A stretch of DNA of 64,000 nucleotides. It comes from Oscillospiraceae bacterium. GTDB taxonomy: Bacteria; Bacillota; Clostridia; Oscillospirales; Oscillospiraceae. Each line of letters opens with the position of its first letter. The stretch's first letter is position 1. The notes under the pieces are model-generated. The model made no database searches, was not told where the DNA came from, and saw nothing but the letters and a program-made list of their open reading frames with translations. This document shows, one piece after another, positions 57,884-64,000 of the stretch. The stretch lies in the NCBI GenBank assembly GCA_017461445.1, contig JAFTXW010000016.1, forward strand, positions 1 to 64,000. The letters are read 5' to 3'. Position numbers and translations under genes: made by a program.

Positions 57884-58306
57884 ATGAGCAAGATCGCAGT
57901 TGTATATTGGAGCGGCACCGGCAACACTGAGGCAATGGCAAATGCCGTTGCGGACGGCGCAAAGGATGCAGGTGCTGACGTCAGCATTTACACCGCTGCT
58001 GAATTTACCGCTTCCATGGCGGATGATTTTGATGCCATCGCATTTGGCTGCCCCGCTATGGGTGCCGAAGTCCTGGAGGAAAGCGAATTTGAGCCTATGT
58101 TCCAGGATTGTGAAAGCAAGCTGAAGGATAAGAAAATCGCCCTGTTCGGCTCCTATGGCTGGGGTGACGGTGAGTGGATGCGCAGCTGGGAGGATACCTG
58201 CCGGAGTGACGGCGCAGTTCTCGCCTGTGACAGCGTGATCTGCCAGGAAACGCCTGACGATGATGCAGCCGCAGACTGCCGTGCCCTGGGTGCCGCTCTG
58301 GTCTGA
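57884..58306 (+). CDS. Flavodoxin
   Basis: A 140-residue short-chain flavodoxin that carries one or two electrons on FMN, often replacing ferredoxin when iron is scarce. The phosphate loop is WSGTGNTEAMA at residues 9-19. The isoalloxazine loops are FGCPAMGAEV and GSYGWGDGEW with the stacking Trp and Tyr. Length suits the clostridial type. The start at 57884 has AAAGG about 13 bases upstream, a rather long gap. It lies after DUF3793 and repeat copy B. Confidence 0.95.
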   Translation: MSKIAVVYWSGTGNTEAMANAVADGAKDAGADVSIYTAAEFTASMADDFDAIAFGCPAMGAEVLEESEFEPMFQDCESKLKDKKIALFGSYGWGDGEWMRSWEDTCRSDGAVLACDSVICQETPDDDAAADCRALGAALV

Positions 58307-58379
58307 TACTTTGCCCCGGGGTCAAATGGAACTTATCCTCAAACATCTTTCACCGGCTCCTTTCCGCATTTCATAAAGA

Positions 58380-58412
58380 AAAAAGACAGGTCTCAATGAG
58401 ACCTGTCTTTTT
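58380..58412. terminator. Bidirectional intrinsic terminator
   Basis: A 15-bp perfect stem (AAAAAGACAGGTCTC / GAGACCTGTCTTTTT) with a 3-base loop. It ends the flavodoxin transcript and, leftward, the tRNA-Pro transcript whose CCA it touches. Confidence 0.92.
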
Positions 58413-58488
58413 GGTCCGAGTGTCGAGATTCGAACTCGAGGCCTCTTGAACCCCATTCAAGCGCGATACCAAACTTCGCCACACCCGG
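58412..58488 (-). tRNA. tRNA-Pro (anticodon GGG)
   Basis: Leftward, 77 bases including CCA fold as a tRNA. The acceptor is CCGGGTG paired with CACTCGG. The D-arm is GCGAAG..., the anticodon stem CTTGA/TCAAG has the loop ATGGGGT (anticodon GGG), and the T-loop is GTTCGAATC. A promoter lies at 58522-58550. Confidence 0.95.
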
Positions 58489-58521
58489 ATATTTGTTTGC
58501 CGCTCTCTTGGCGACTTCGAT

Positions 58522-58550
58522 ATATTAGCACACCTTTCCGAAAAATGCAA
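58522..58550 (-). promoter_or_regulatory. Promoter of tRNA-Pro(GGG)
   Basis: Leftward TTGCAT (58545-58550), 17 bases, TAATAT (58522-58527), about 34 bases before the tRNA. Confidence 0.6.
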
Positions 58551-58602
58551 GTACTTTTTTTGTTTTTTTCAAAAAATTTTTTCGGGGTGTTTCGGATGCC
58601 TT

Positions 58603-58633
58603 CCGGGAGGTTACGGTGTGCATAACCTCCCGG
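58603..58633 (-). terminator. Hairpin after the thioesterase gene
   Basis: An 11-bp perfect stem (CCGGGAGGTTA / TAACCTCCCGG) with a 9-base loop, following the leftward thioesterase gene. The T-run comes late (AAAAAATTTTTT some 20 bases on). Confidence 0.65.
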
Positions 58634-58646
58634 AGAAACGGACCGC

Positions 58647-59108
58647 TTACAGCTGCGGAACCCGGTCATCGTCCTTGTAGAAGAAGATGGCAGAACCGGA
58701 AACGGAAATTTTGTCCGGCTTACTGGGCTGCACCAGCTCGGCGGTCATGTTGATCAGGCTCCTGGTTACAGAAACCACATGAACCTTCACAAGGATATCC
58801 TCCCCCGCCGTCAGAGGACGGTGATAGTCCGCCTCAAGCTGAACCGTGGTGCAGGTGCCGAAGCCCTTTTTCAGGCAGCAGCAGACCATACCCATGGCCT
58901 GATCCAGAATGGTAGCGCAGAGACCGCCGTGGAGGGTGCCGTAGTGGTTGCACATCCAGGGCTCGGTTTTGCAGGTTAGAACATAATCGTCCTTTCCCTC
59001 GTCGCAGCTGACTACCTGGAATTTCAGCATCTCGCCGATGGTGCCGGGGTGTTTTTCCCGGATGATATCAATGTATCTGCGCAGGCCATATTCCACTGTA
59101 TAGGCCAT
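58647..59108 (-). CDS. PaaI-like hotdog-fold thioesterase
   Basis: A 153-residue acyl-CoA thioesterase of the hotdog fold. The active segment is NHYGTLHGGLCATILDQAMG, with the HGG and the Asp typical of PaaI-like enzymes. The strand VQLEADYHRPLTAGEDILVK follows. Acyl substrate unknown. The ATG at 59108 follows GGGAG by six bases and lies one base after the stop of the zinc-ribbon gene, so the two are coupled. Confidence 0.88.
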   Translation of the reverse strand: MAYTVEYGLRRYIDIIREKHPGTIGEMLKFQVVSCDEGKDDYVLTCKTEPWMCNHYGTLHGGLCATILDQAMGMVCCCLKKGFGTCTTVQLEADYHRPLTAGEDILVKVHVVSVTRSLINMTAELVQPSKPDKISVSGSAIFFYKDDDRVPQL

Positions 59109-59109
59109 T

Positions 59110-59328
59110 TTATTCTCCCCGCTCGCTGGAAACCACCTTGCCGATGTTCCACAGGTGTGCCACAGCCCGCTCGGCTTCGGCCTTTTCCTGGTCGTTGTTA
59201 TACTCCATATATACGGTGTGGGCACTGCAATCCACACACTCCACCTGGACGCTCCAGCCGCCCTCGTGCAGGATCATACCCGCGCCACGGCAGATGGGGC
59301 ATTCTTCCAGCATAATGATCTCTTCCAT
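59110..59328 (-). CDS. Small zinc-ribbon protein (Lar-like)
   Basis: A 72-residue protein with two CxxC knuckles: CPICRGAGMIL and ECVDCSAHT, followed by an acidic helix and AVAHLWN. This layout (CPxCxG ... CxxC ... AxxxWN) is that of the Lar restriction-alleviation family, usually carried by phages. Here it sits between housekeeping genes, so a different role is likely. A GGAGAG site precedes the ATG at 59328. Confidence 0.7.
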   Translation of the reverse strand: MEEIIMLEECPICRGAGMILHEGGWSVQVECVDCSAHTVYMEYNNDQEKAEAERAVAHLWNIGKVVSSERGE

Positions 59329-59340
59329 ATTTCTCTCTCC

Positions 59341-60000
59341 TTATCTGAAAATCGTTTCGTTCGTATCAAAGACCTCCACCCGGCGGCAGCGTGCAAAGTC
59401 CGGTGCCAGGTTGGGCAGATATTTGAAAATGGCAGCGTTCAGCTGCATGGGATTCAGGGTGGGATTCTGGCAGCAGACCAGTGCCCGCAGTTCCAACGTA
59501 CTCCCGTCGGCAGGAATTACGGCAAGGCGGCGGAGCATGGGGATGATGTTCTCCTCCTTCACGCCGTTCTTGCTCTTCTTCTCAACGGTCACTTCCGCCC
59601 GGTTAAACAGGGCTTCGATCTGCTCCACGGCTCCTTCGGGGATGCCTCCGTCATATTCCAGAGCCACGACGCATTCCAGCAGGGCCAGATGCTTGATCTT
59701 GGCGGCTTCGTCGTACACCGCCAGAACCTTCACGCCCTCCACCAGGGCGGCGTTCAGGCGGGTGAGAATTTCCTCATTGGAGGGCTTTTCACCGTACAAA
59801 TCGAAATCGAGCAGCTCACACCGGCTCTCCACGCCCACAGAAAGGGGCAGGGCGATGGAAACGGAGGGCCGGGGGTTGAAGCCCTGAGTGTGGGTCAGGG
59901 GCAGCCCCGCCCGCTTGAAGGCCCGCTGGAACAGCCGCATCAGATCCAGATGGGAGATCCAGACGGCGTTGCCCTTCTTTTCAAACAGCAGTCTAGGCAT
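59341..60000 (-). CDS. TIGR03936 family radical-SAM-associated protein (DUF2344)
   Basis: A 219-residue protein that always travels with TIGR03960 radical SAM enzymes, fused or adjacent. The start is typical: RLLFEKKGNAVWISHLDLMR, then GLPLTHTQGFNPRPSVSIA and LPLSVGVES. Its first bases overlap the TIGR03960 gene by eight. Function unknown; the pair often sits next to rng and rplU, in line with RNA or ribosome work. Confidence 0.93.
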   Translation of the reverse strand: MPRLLFEKKGNAVWISHLDLMRLFQRAFKRAGLPLTHTQGFNPRPSVSIALPLSVGVESRCELLDFDLYGEKPSNEEILTRLNAALVEGVKVLAVYDEAAKIKHLALLECVVALEYDGGIPEGAVEQIEALFNRAEVTVEKKSKNGVKEENIIPMLRRLAVIPADGSTLELRALVCCQNPTLNPMQLNAAIFKYLPNLAPDFARCRRVEVFDTNETIFR

Positions 60001-61828
60001 CGCACGCCACCTCCTTCAAAAGGCCGCTGGCACCGCAGCCCGCGCAGCCGTGGCGGCAGTCAGGGGTGACCTTCTCTTCATAGGCACGCTTCCGTTCCAG
60101 CTTCAGGAACTTCTTGGTAACGCCCACGTCGATGGTATCCCAGGGAAGGATCTCTTCCTCGCCGTAGCCACGGACGGTGTAGAAATCCTCGTCAACGCCG
60201 CATTCCCGGAAGGCATCGTACCACTTGGCGTAGTTGAAATATTCGTCCCAGCCATCCAGTTTCGCGCCGTTTCGCACAGCGGCTTCGATGACGGGGCCCA
60301 AACGGCGGTCGCCCCGGGCGAATACCGCTTCCAGGCGGCTGAGATCCGGGCCGTGGTAGTCGTATTCGATGGACTTGGAATAGAAATGCTCTTTCAGCAG
60401 ACGGCACCGGCGCAGGTATTCCTGGGGCGTGATCTGCTTTTCCCACTGGAAGGGCGTATGGGGTTTGGGAACAAAATATGCCGTAGCCACATGGACCCGC
60501 AGGCCCCGCTTTTTATTGACGGCGTGCTCCTTCCAGGTTTTGATGACCTTGTACACCAGGTCGGCAATGCCCAGTACATCCTCGTCGGTCTCTGTGGGCA
60601 GGCCCAGCATGAAGTACAGCTTCACATTGTTCCAGCCGCCGGAGAAGGCGTTGGCGCAGGTATTCAGAATTTCGTCCTCGGTCAAATTCTTGTTGATCAC
60701 ATCCCGCAGCCGCTGTGTGCCCGCTTCCGGAGCGAAGGTCAGGCCGCTCTTGCGGACGGTCTGCAGCTTCTCCATCAGCTCCCGGGAGAAGTTGTCCGCC
60801 CGGAGGGAGGGGACGGAAAGGTTGATCTTGTTGTCGGCACAGTAAGGAATCAGCTCGTCCGTCAGCTTCTTCAGGCCCCGGTAGTCGGAGGTGGAAAGGC
60901 TGGACAGGGTGATCTCATTGTTGCCGGACTTCTCCATGATCTCCACCGCCTGCTGATACAGCACCTCGGGAGATTTCTTCCGCACCGGGCGGCAGCTGAA
61001 GCCCGCCTGGCAGAACCGGCAGCCCCGGATACAGCCACGGAATACCTCCAGATTGGCCCGGTCATGGACGATCTCGGTGGAGGGAACGATCATTTCTGTG
61101 GGGAAGAAAGCGGTATCCAGGTTTTCAATGATCCGCTTGGTCACAGTTTCCGGCGCACCGTTCAGAGGGACGATGGCGGCCAGGGTTCCGTCCTCATTGT
61201 ACTCGTGGCGGTAGAAGCTGGGCACATAGACACCGGGGATCTTGGAAACCTCTTGCAGGAAGGTTTCCTTCGTCCATCCCTCCGCCTTGGCACGGTCATA
61301 CAGGGACACGATCTCCACAGTGCTCTCCTCGCCCTCGCCCAGGGAGAAGAAGTCGATAAAATCCGCCAGAGGCTCCGGGTTGAAGGCGCAGACACCGCCG
61401 GCGAAGACGATGTTTTTCAGATCATGGCGGTCACGGGAATGGAGGGGCACTCCTGCCAGATCCAGCATGTTGAGAATATTGGAATATGCCATTTCGTAGC
61501 CGATGGTAAAGGCGATCATATCAAAATCCTTCACAGGGTCTTGGCTTTCCAGTGCCCACAGGGGCAGGCCGTTTTCCCGCATGGCCTCCTCCATATCCCC
61601 CCAGGGGGCAAAGACACGCTCGCACCAGACGCCGTCCATTTTGTTCATGACACCGTAAAGGATCCGCATGCCCACATTGGACATGCCGATCTCGTAAGTA
61701 TCCGGGAAACAGAAGGCCACGCGCAGCCGCACATCCTTCAAATCCTTTTTGATCTCTCCCCACTCGCCGCCGGTATACCGGGCGGGCTTCTGGACAGTGG
61801 GCAGAATCCGCTGCTTCAGTTCGGTCAT
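59993..61828 (-). CDS. TIGR03960 family B12-binding radical SAM protein
   Basis: A 611-residue enzyme. A B12-binding-like Rossmann part (VAFCFPDTYEIGMSNVGMRI) is followed by a radical SAM barrel with CX3CX2C in FRGCIRGCRFCQAGF. EITLSSLSTSDYRG and LRADNFSRELMEKLQTVR follow. A C-terminal Cys cluster reads CRHGCAGCG. The product is unknown; these enzymes resemble methylthiotransferases. Co-operonic with TIGR03936, as usual. Confidence 0.94.
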   Translation of the reverse strand: MTELKQRILPTVQKPARYTGGEWGEIKKDLKDVRLRVAFCFPDTYEIGMSNVGMRILYGVMNKMDGVWCERVFAPWGDMEEAMRENGLPLWALESQDPVKDFDMIAFTIGYEMAYSNILNMLDLAGVPLHSRDRHDLKNIVFAGGVCAFNPEPLADFIDFFSLGEGEESTVEIVSLYDRAKAEGWTKETFLQEVSKIPGVYVPSFYRHEYNEDGTLAAIVPLNGAPETVTKRIIENLDTAFFPTEMIVPSTEIVHDRANLEVFRGCIRGCRFCQAGFSCRPVRKKSPEVLYQQAVEIMEKSGNNEITLSSLSTSDYRGLKKLTDELIPYCADNKINLSVPSLRADNFSRELMEKLQTVRKSGLTFAPEAGTQRLRDVINKNLTEDEILNTCANAFSGGWNNVKLYFMLGLPTETDEDVLGIADLVYKVIKTWKEHAVNKKRGLRVHVATAYFVPKPHTPFQWEKQITPQEYLRRCRLLKEHFYSKSIEYDYHGPDLSRLEAVFARGDRRLGPVIEAAVRNGAKLDGWDEYFNYAKWYDAFRECGVDEDFYTVRGYGEEEILPWDTIDVGVTKKFLKLERKRAYEEKVTPDCRHGCAGCGASGLLKEVACDA

Positions 61829-61855
61829 AATGTTACCTCTTTTTATAGGGTAGCA

Positions 61856-62422
61856 CTATTGTACCCCGAGTTGCGGCGGTTTGCAAGGAATTTTTCTTGC
61901 CAATACCTTGATAATCAAAAAAGCCGCCAATAAAAGGGGCAAAATTCCCATATGGAGCCAAAAACAGGCCCATACCGCCAGTGCGGAAATGGCCCCAATG
62001 GCCCCCCATTCCACCCAGCGGCAGATTCGTTCCGCCCATTTCCCCGCGAGCAGCCGGGCAATACATTCCAGTGCCCGGCCCCCATCCAGGGGATAAATGG
62101 GAAGCAGATTATAGGCGGCATGAAAAAATGCACAGAGGGCCGTCCGGGGCAGCCAGCGGAACAGGCACACCAAAAGCAGGCTCCCCGTCGGGCCCGCAAG
62201 GGCGCAGAGCATTTCCCGCCCGGGAGACATTACGCCCGTCTCCATCGCCGCGCCGCCGATGCTGAGCTTTATACCATAGACCTGTCCCCCCAGCAGCCGG
62301 ATGGCAAGAAAGTGGCAGAATTCATGGAACGCTGCCGCCAGAACCGCCGCCAGCAGCCATTTCAGGGGCAGGGTCAGCAGGAGTACCGCCCCCAGAAAGC
62401 ATACCGCCCAGTCAGCCCGCAC
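61856..62422 (-). CDS. M50 family metallopeptidase, SpoIVFB-like
   Basis: A 188-residue intramembrane zinc protease with about five helices. The zinc site is AFHEFCHF (H33, E34, H37) and the third ligand is in NLLPIYPLDGGRALE. Position beside the TIGR03960 gene and the length match clostridial SpoIVFB, which cleaves pro-SigK in the mother cell. No C-terminal CBS domain is present, unlike Bacillus SpoIVFB. It overlaps the small gene upstream by 11 bases. Confidence 0.85.
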   Translation of the reverse strand: MRADWAVCFLGAVLLLTLPLKWLLAAVLAAAFHEFCHFLAIRLLGGQVYGIKLSIGGAAMETGVMSPGREMLCALAGPTGSLLLVCLFRWLPRTALCAFFHAAYNLLPIYPLDGGRALECIARLLAGKWAERICRWVEWGAIGAISALAVWACFWLHMGILPLLLAAFLIIKVLARKIPCKPPQLGVQ

Positions 62423-62690
62423 CTGCTATCACCTGCCGGCAGAAAATCTCCGCCGCATCCCCGAAGGACAGACCGCACTGCACCGAATCCAGAAACACTT
62501 CCGCCGCTTCCAGCGTGGCTTCCCGATCTCCCGGCAGCAAAACCGTCAGCAGCACTTCCCTGCCTTCCGGCCAAAAAGTCCAGACAAACACCAGAAAGCA
62601 AACAAGAACCAGCCAGGTAAGCTCCCTGCGCCGTGCCCCGGGCCTGTCCCCCTTCCGGGGCTCCGAAGAATATGTAATTTGATAACCCAT
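62412..62690 (-). CDS. Small membrane protein in the position of spoIVFA
   Basis: A 92-residue protein with a basic start (RKGDRPGARRRE), one membrane helix (LTWLVLVCFLVFVWTFW) and a short extracytoplasmic part with one Cys pair. It overlaps the M50 protease gene by 11 bases. In related genomes this place holds spoIVFA, a membrane-anchored M23-like regulator of SpoIVFB. No M23 domain exists here, so it could be a reduced or analogous partner. Confidence 0.68.
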   Translation of the reverse strand: MGYQITYSSEPRKGDRPGARRRELTWLVLVCFLVFVWTFWPEGREVLLTVLLPGDREATLEAAEVFLDSVQCGLSFGDAAEIFCRQVIAGAG

Positions 62691-62744
62691 AGCATCACCC
62701 CTGCAAGACTATGGCGGAACATTTGGAAAAATACCATTTAAGCC

Positions 62745-62773
62745 TTGACAGCCGGGGCTTTTTCCCATATAAT
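62745..62773 (+). promoter_or_regulatory. Consensus promoter of tRNA-Pro(CGG)
   Basis: TTGACA (62745-62750), 17 bases, TATAAT (62768-62773): a perfect SigA consensus, 12 bases before the tRNA. Confidence 0.92.
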
Positions 62774-62784
62774 ATATAGGCTAT

Positions 62785-62861
62785 CGGGGTATGGCGAAGT
62801 TTGGTATCGCGCTTGGTTCGGGTCCAAGAGGCCTCGGGTTCGAATCCCGATACTCCGACCA
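62785..62861 (+). tRNA. tRNA-Pro (anticodon CGG)
   Basis: Seventy-seven bases including CCA. Acceptor CGGGGTA pairs with TACTCCG; anticodon stem CTTGG/CCAAG with loop TTCGGGT gives anticodon CGG; T-arm GGGTTCGAATCCC. The D-arm is identical to that of the GGG isoacceptor at 58.4 kb. Confidence 0.96.
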
Positions 62862-62898
62862 AAATTAAAAGGGCTGCTCTGGCAGCCCTTTTAATTTT
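62861..62898 (+). terminator. Intrinsic terminator of tRNA-Pro(CGG)
   Basis: A 17-bp perfect stem (AAAATTAAAAGGGCTGC / GCAGCCCTTTTAATTTT) with a 4-base loop, directly after the CCA. Confidence 0.9.
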
Positions 62899-62910
62899 GG
62901 CTGGGCTAAG

Positions 62911-63034
62911 GGATTCGAAAGGCCGGCACCAGTCTGCAAACTGGTGCAAAAAGTGTCCGGTGGACACTTTTTAGGCCGTGGGAGAATCCATTGCTTTTAG
63001 AACGCATCCCGTAGGCATGTGGGATGAAAGCAAT
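62911..63034 (+). ncRNA. Cluster of nested hairpins, candidate structured RNA or repeat
   Basis: No coding frame is supported. Outer arms GGATTC (62911-62916) and GAATCC (62984-62989) enclose two hairpins: GCACCAGT-N6-ACTGGTGC (62926-62947) and AAAAAGTGTCC-GGT-GGACACTTTTT (62948-62972). A third hairpin follows: ATTGCTTT ... AAAGCAAT (62990-63034) with inner CATCCC/GGGATG. A rightward terminator ends the block at 63077-63109. It may be a small RNA, a REP-like element, or scar DNA beside a tRNA. No promoter was found. Confidence 0.35.
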
Positions 63035-63076
63035 CTTGTTGGTTCTTTGAAACTCTACAATTACACTCCGATCACC

Positions 63077-63109
63077 AAGCCCGTGGAATCTGTCTGATTC
63101 CACGGGCTT
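63077..63109 (+). terminator. Intrinsic terminator after the hairpin cluster
   Basis: A 14-bp perfect stem (AAGCCCGTGGAATC / GATTCCACGGGCTT) with a 5-base loop followed rightward by TTATAACTTTT. Leftward no T-run follows, so it serves a rightward transcript. Confidence 0.82.
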
Positions 63110-63174
63110 TTATAACTTTTCCGAAGATTTTCAAACTGGGATTCCGGGGGCATCTGCCTTCGGTCTGCAAGCTA

Positions 63175-64000
63175 TCAGATACAACTAAACTTATTCATTT
63201 GCTTCCAGAAATAGTTTATTGCTTTTTCACTCTTTCCTTTCTGATGGTTTTCTTCTAAGATATTTGCTAAAATCCCTCGGGCAAACCAAAGTTGGAAATA
63301 CTTTGACAGAAGATCACGGTCTAGCGGAACATTATATTCGGCGTATGTCTGCGTAAATACGGAAATATGCCTATCAAGAATAGCAGTATCTTCTGTTGAA
63401 GAAAGCAAGGAAGAAACGATTGCTGCTACATCAAAGTAAATGCTTCCTTTTCGGCACTCGCCAAAATCGATTACCATAACCTTCGCGTTATCAGAAAGCA
63501 GGTTCCATGTTCCCAAATCACCATGTATCCATTGATGATATTCTCGATCATAGCCAGTAAGGGATTGACAAAGTTTCCTGAACTTTTCTATCCCGCCCTC
63601 CTGTGTAATAAGCGTGTCTTGCAGGTTATCCCATTTGCAGCTTTCCAACAGTCTCAACAAGGAAAATCTGTCAGCCATATCCAAGTCATCCGTAAGCGCG
63701 CTCATCGCTTTATGCATAGTGGCCACCGTCTTTGCAGCCTGCTGAAGCAAAGGCTCATCACAAAGATGTACTTGCTTACCACGCACATAATCCTGCAAAT
63801 TATAGTAACTTCCTTCAAACGCAACAAAGGAATGTCCCGAACAACTGGGGATAATTCTGGGCGAGATTTTCAAAGGTGACAGAACAGCTGCTATTTTGTC
63901 TTCCATATAACCTTGCTGCCAGCTTGAGAGCCTGCGAAGTATATATTTCGTATCACCTTTCGTTATCAAGCAGGCATTTGAGCTGATTCCTTTGTCCAGG
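63175..64000 (-). CDS. Aminoglycoside-phosphotransferase-family protein, 5' end outside window
   Basis: The visible 275 codons encode a kinase-like phosphotransferase. The N-lobe begins LDKGISSNACLI with KYILRR supplying the lysine strand. The catalytic loop is IHGDLGTWNLL and the metal site VIDFGECRKGS, with YFDVAAIVSSLL after it. The frame stays open to the right edge, and the first residues are family residues, so the true start lies beyond 64000. It resembles homoserine-kinase-type or CotS-type members. Base composition is A/T-richer than neighbouring genes, which may mean recent arrival beside the tRNA. Confidence 0.82.
   Translation of the reverse strand, partial: LDKGISSNACLITKGDTKYILRRLSSWQQGYMEDKIAAVLSPLKISPRIIPSCSGHSFVAFEGSYYNLQDYVRGKQVHLCDEPLLQQAAKTVATMHKAMSALTDDLDMADRFSLLRLLESCKWDNLQDTLITQEGGIEKFRKLCQSLTGYDREYHQWIHGDLGTWNLLSDNAKVMVIDFGECRKGSIYFDVAAIVSSLLSSTEDTAILDRHISVFTQTYAEYNVPLDRDLLSKYFQLWFARGILANILEENHQKGKSEKAINYFWKQMNKFSCI

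Noticed and set aside
62695-62967. A leftward protein of about 90 codons over tRNA-Pro(CGG)
   Set aside because: It is the antisense translation of the tRNA and its terminator, a common false call.

Overview
The window reads as chromosome from a Gram-positive, endospore-forming member of the Clostridia, most likely the Oscillospiraceae/Ruminococcaceae. The support is a complete spoIIIA operon (AA to AH), cotJ coat genes, the germination amidase cwlD, a SpoIVFB-like protease, XerD, and many TIGR/DUF families typical of that group. Coding sequence is G+C-rich and dense. Most genes have strong Shine-Dalgarno sites, consensus SigA-type promoters and intrinsic terminators. I see no plasmid, intact prophage, CRISPR array, rRNA or insertion sequence.

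Layout. 1-1.8 kb: cotJ genes (CotJA and CotJB fused) facing cwlD. 1.8-6.5 kb: mazG-like, radA, GNAT, kinase-like, NUDIX and an HTH-TPR regulator. 6.5-16.2 kb: mixed accessory zone with two tyrosine recombinases (one is XerD), a lipoprotein esterase, a second HTH-TPR regulator, pfkA, an unknown anchored protein, membrane proteins and a membrane-tethered MerR regulator. 16.2-20.3 kb: ispA-xseB-xseA-TsaD paralogue-nusB-asp23. 20.4-24.9 kb: spoIIIAA-AH. 25-27.6 kb: divergent CoA genes coaX and coaBC, then a VanZ-like gene. 27.7-33 kb: ftsK/spoIIIE, UppP-like, tepA, ybaK-like and a TSCPD protein. 33-37.6 kb: epimerase, MATE pump, HD hydrolase, radical SAM protein and an unknown protein. 37.6-44 kb: tig-clpP-clpX-lon-engB. 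44-49.9 kb: phosphoesterase, threonine-synthase-like pseudoenzyme, dipeptidase, then rplS-lepB-rbgA-rnhB-yraN. 49.9-56.7 kb: large BppU-phosphoesterase protein, DAHP synthase, PLC-like hydrolase and a second MATE pump. 56.8-58.5 kb: probable iron-regulated DUF3793 protein plus flavodoxin, then tRNA-Pro(GGG). 58.6-62.7 kb: thioesterase, zinc-ribbon protein, TIGR03936, TIGR03960, an M50 protease and a small membrane protein. 62.7-64 kb: tRNA-Pro(CGG), a hairpin-rich block and a truncated phosphotransferase.

How the genes fit together. Several blocks serve sporulation and germination (cotJ, cwlD, spoIIIA, the SpoIIM-like protein, spoIIIE/ftsK, spoIVFB-like). Others are conserved housekeeping clusters (protein quality control, ribosome assembly and secretion, CoA synthesis, isoprenoid and exonuclease VII).

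Points that look least explained: a threonine-synthase-derived protein that has lost its PLP-lysine segment; a phage-baseplate N-terminus joined to a phosphoesterase and a duplicated C-terminal module with no phage neighbours; the CotJA-CotJB fusion; a MerR regulator with two C-terminal membrane helices and its own 19-bp-spacer promoter; an inverted pair of about 120-bp intergenic repeats 46 kb apart; twin GTTAGC/GCTAAC dyads before the DUF3793 gene; and a cluster of nested hairpins after tRNA-Pro(CGG). No single gene set here clearly amounts to a new multi-gene system; these are leads.
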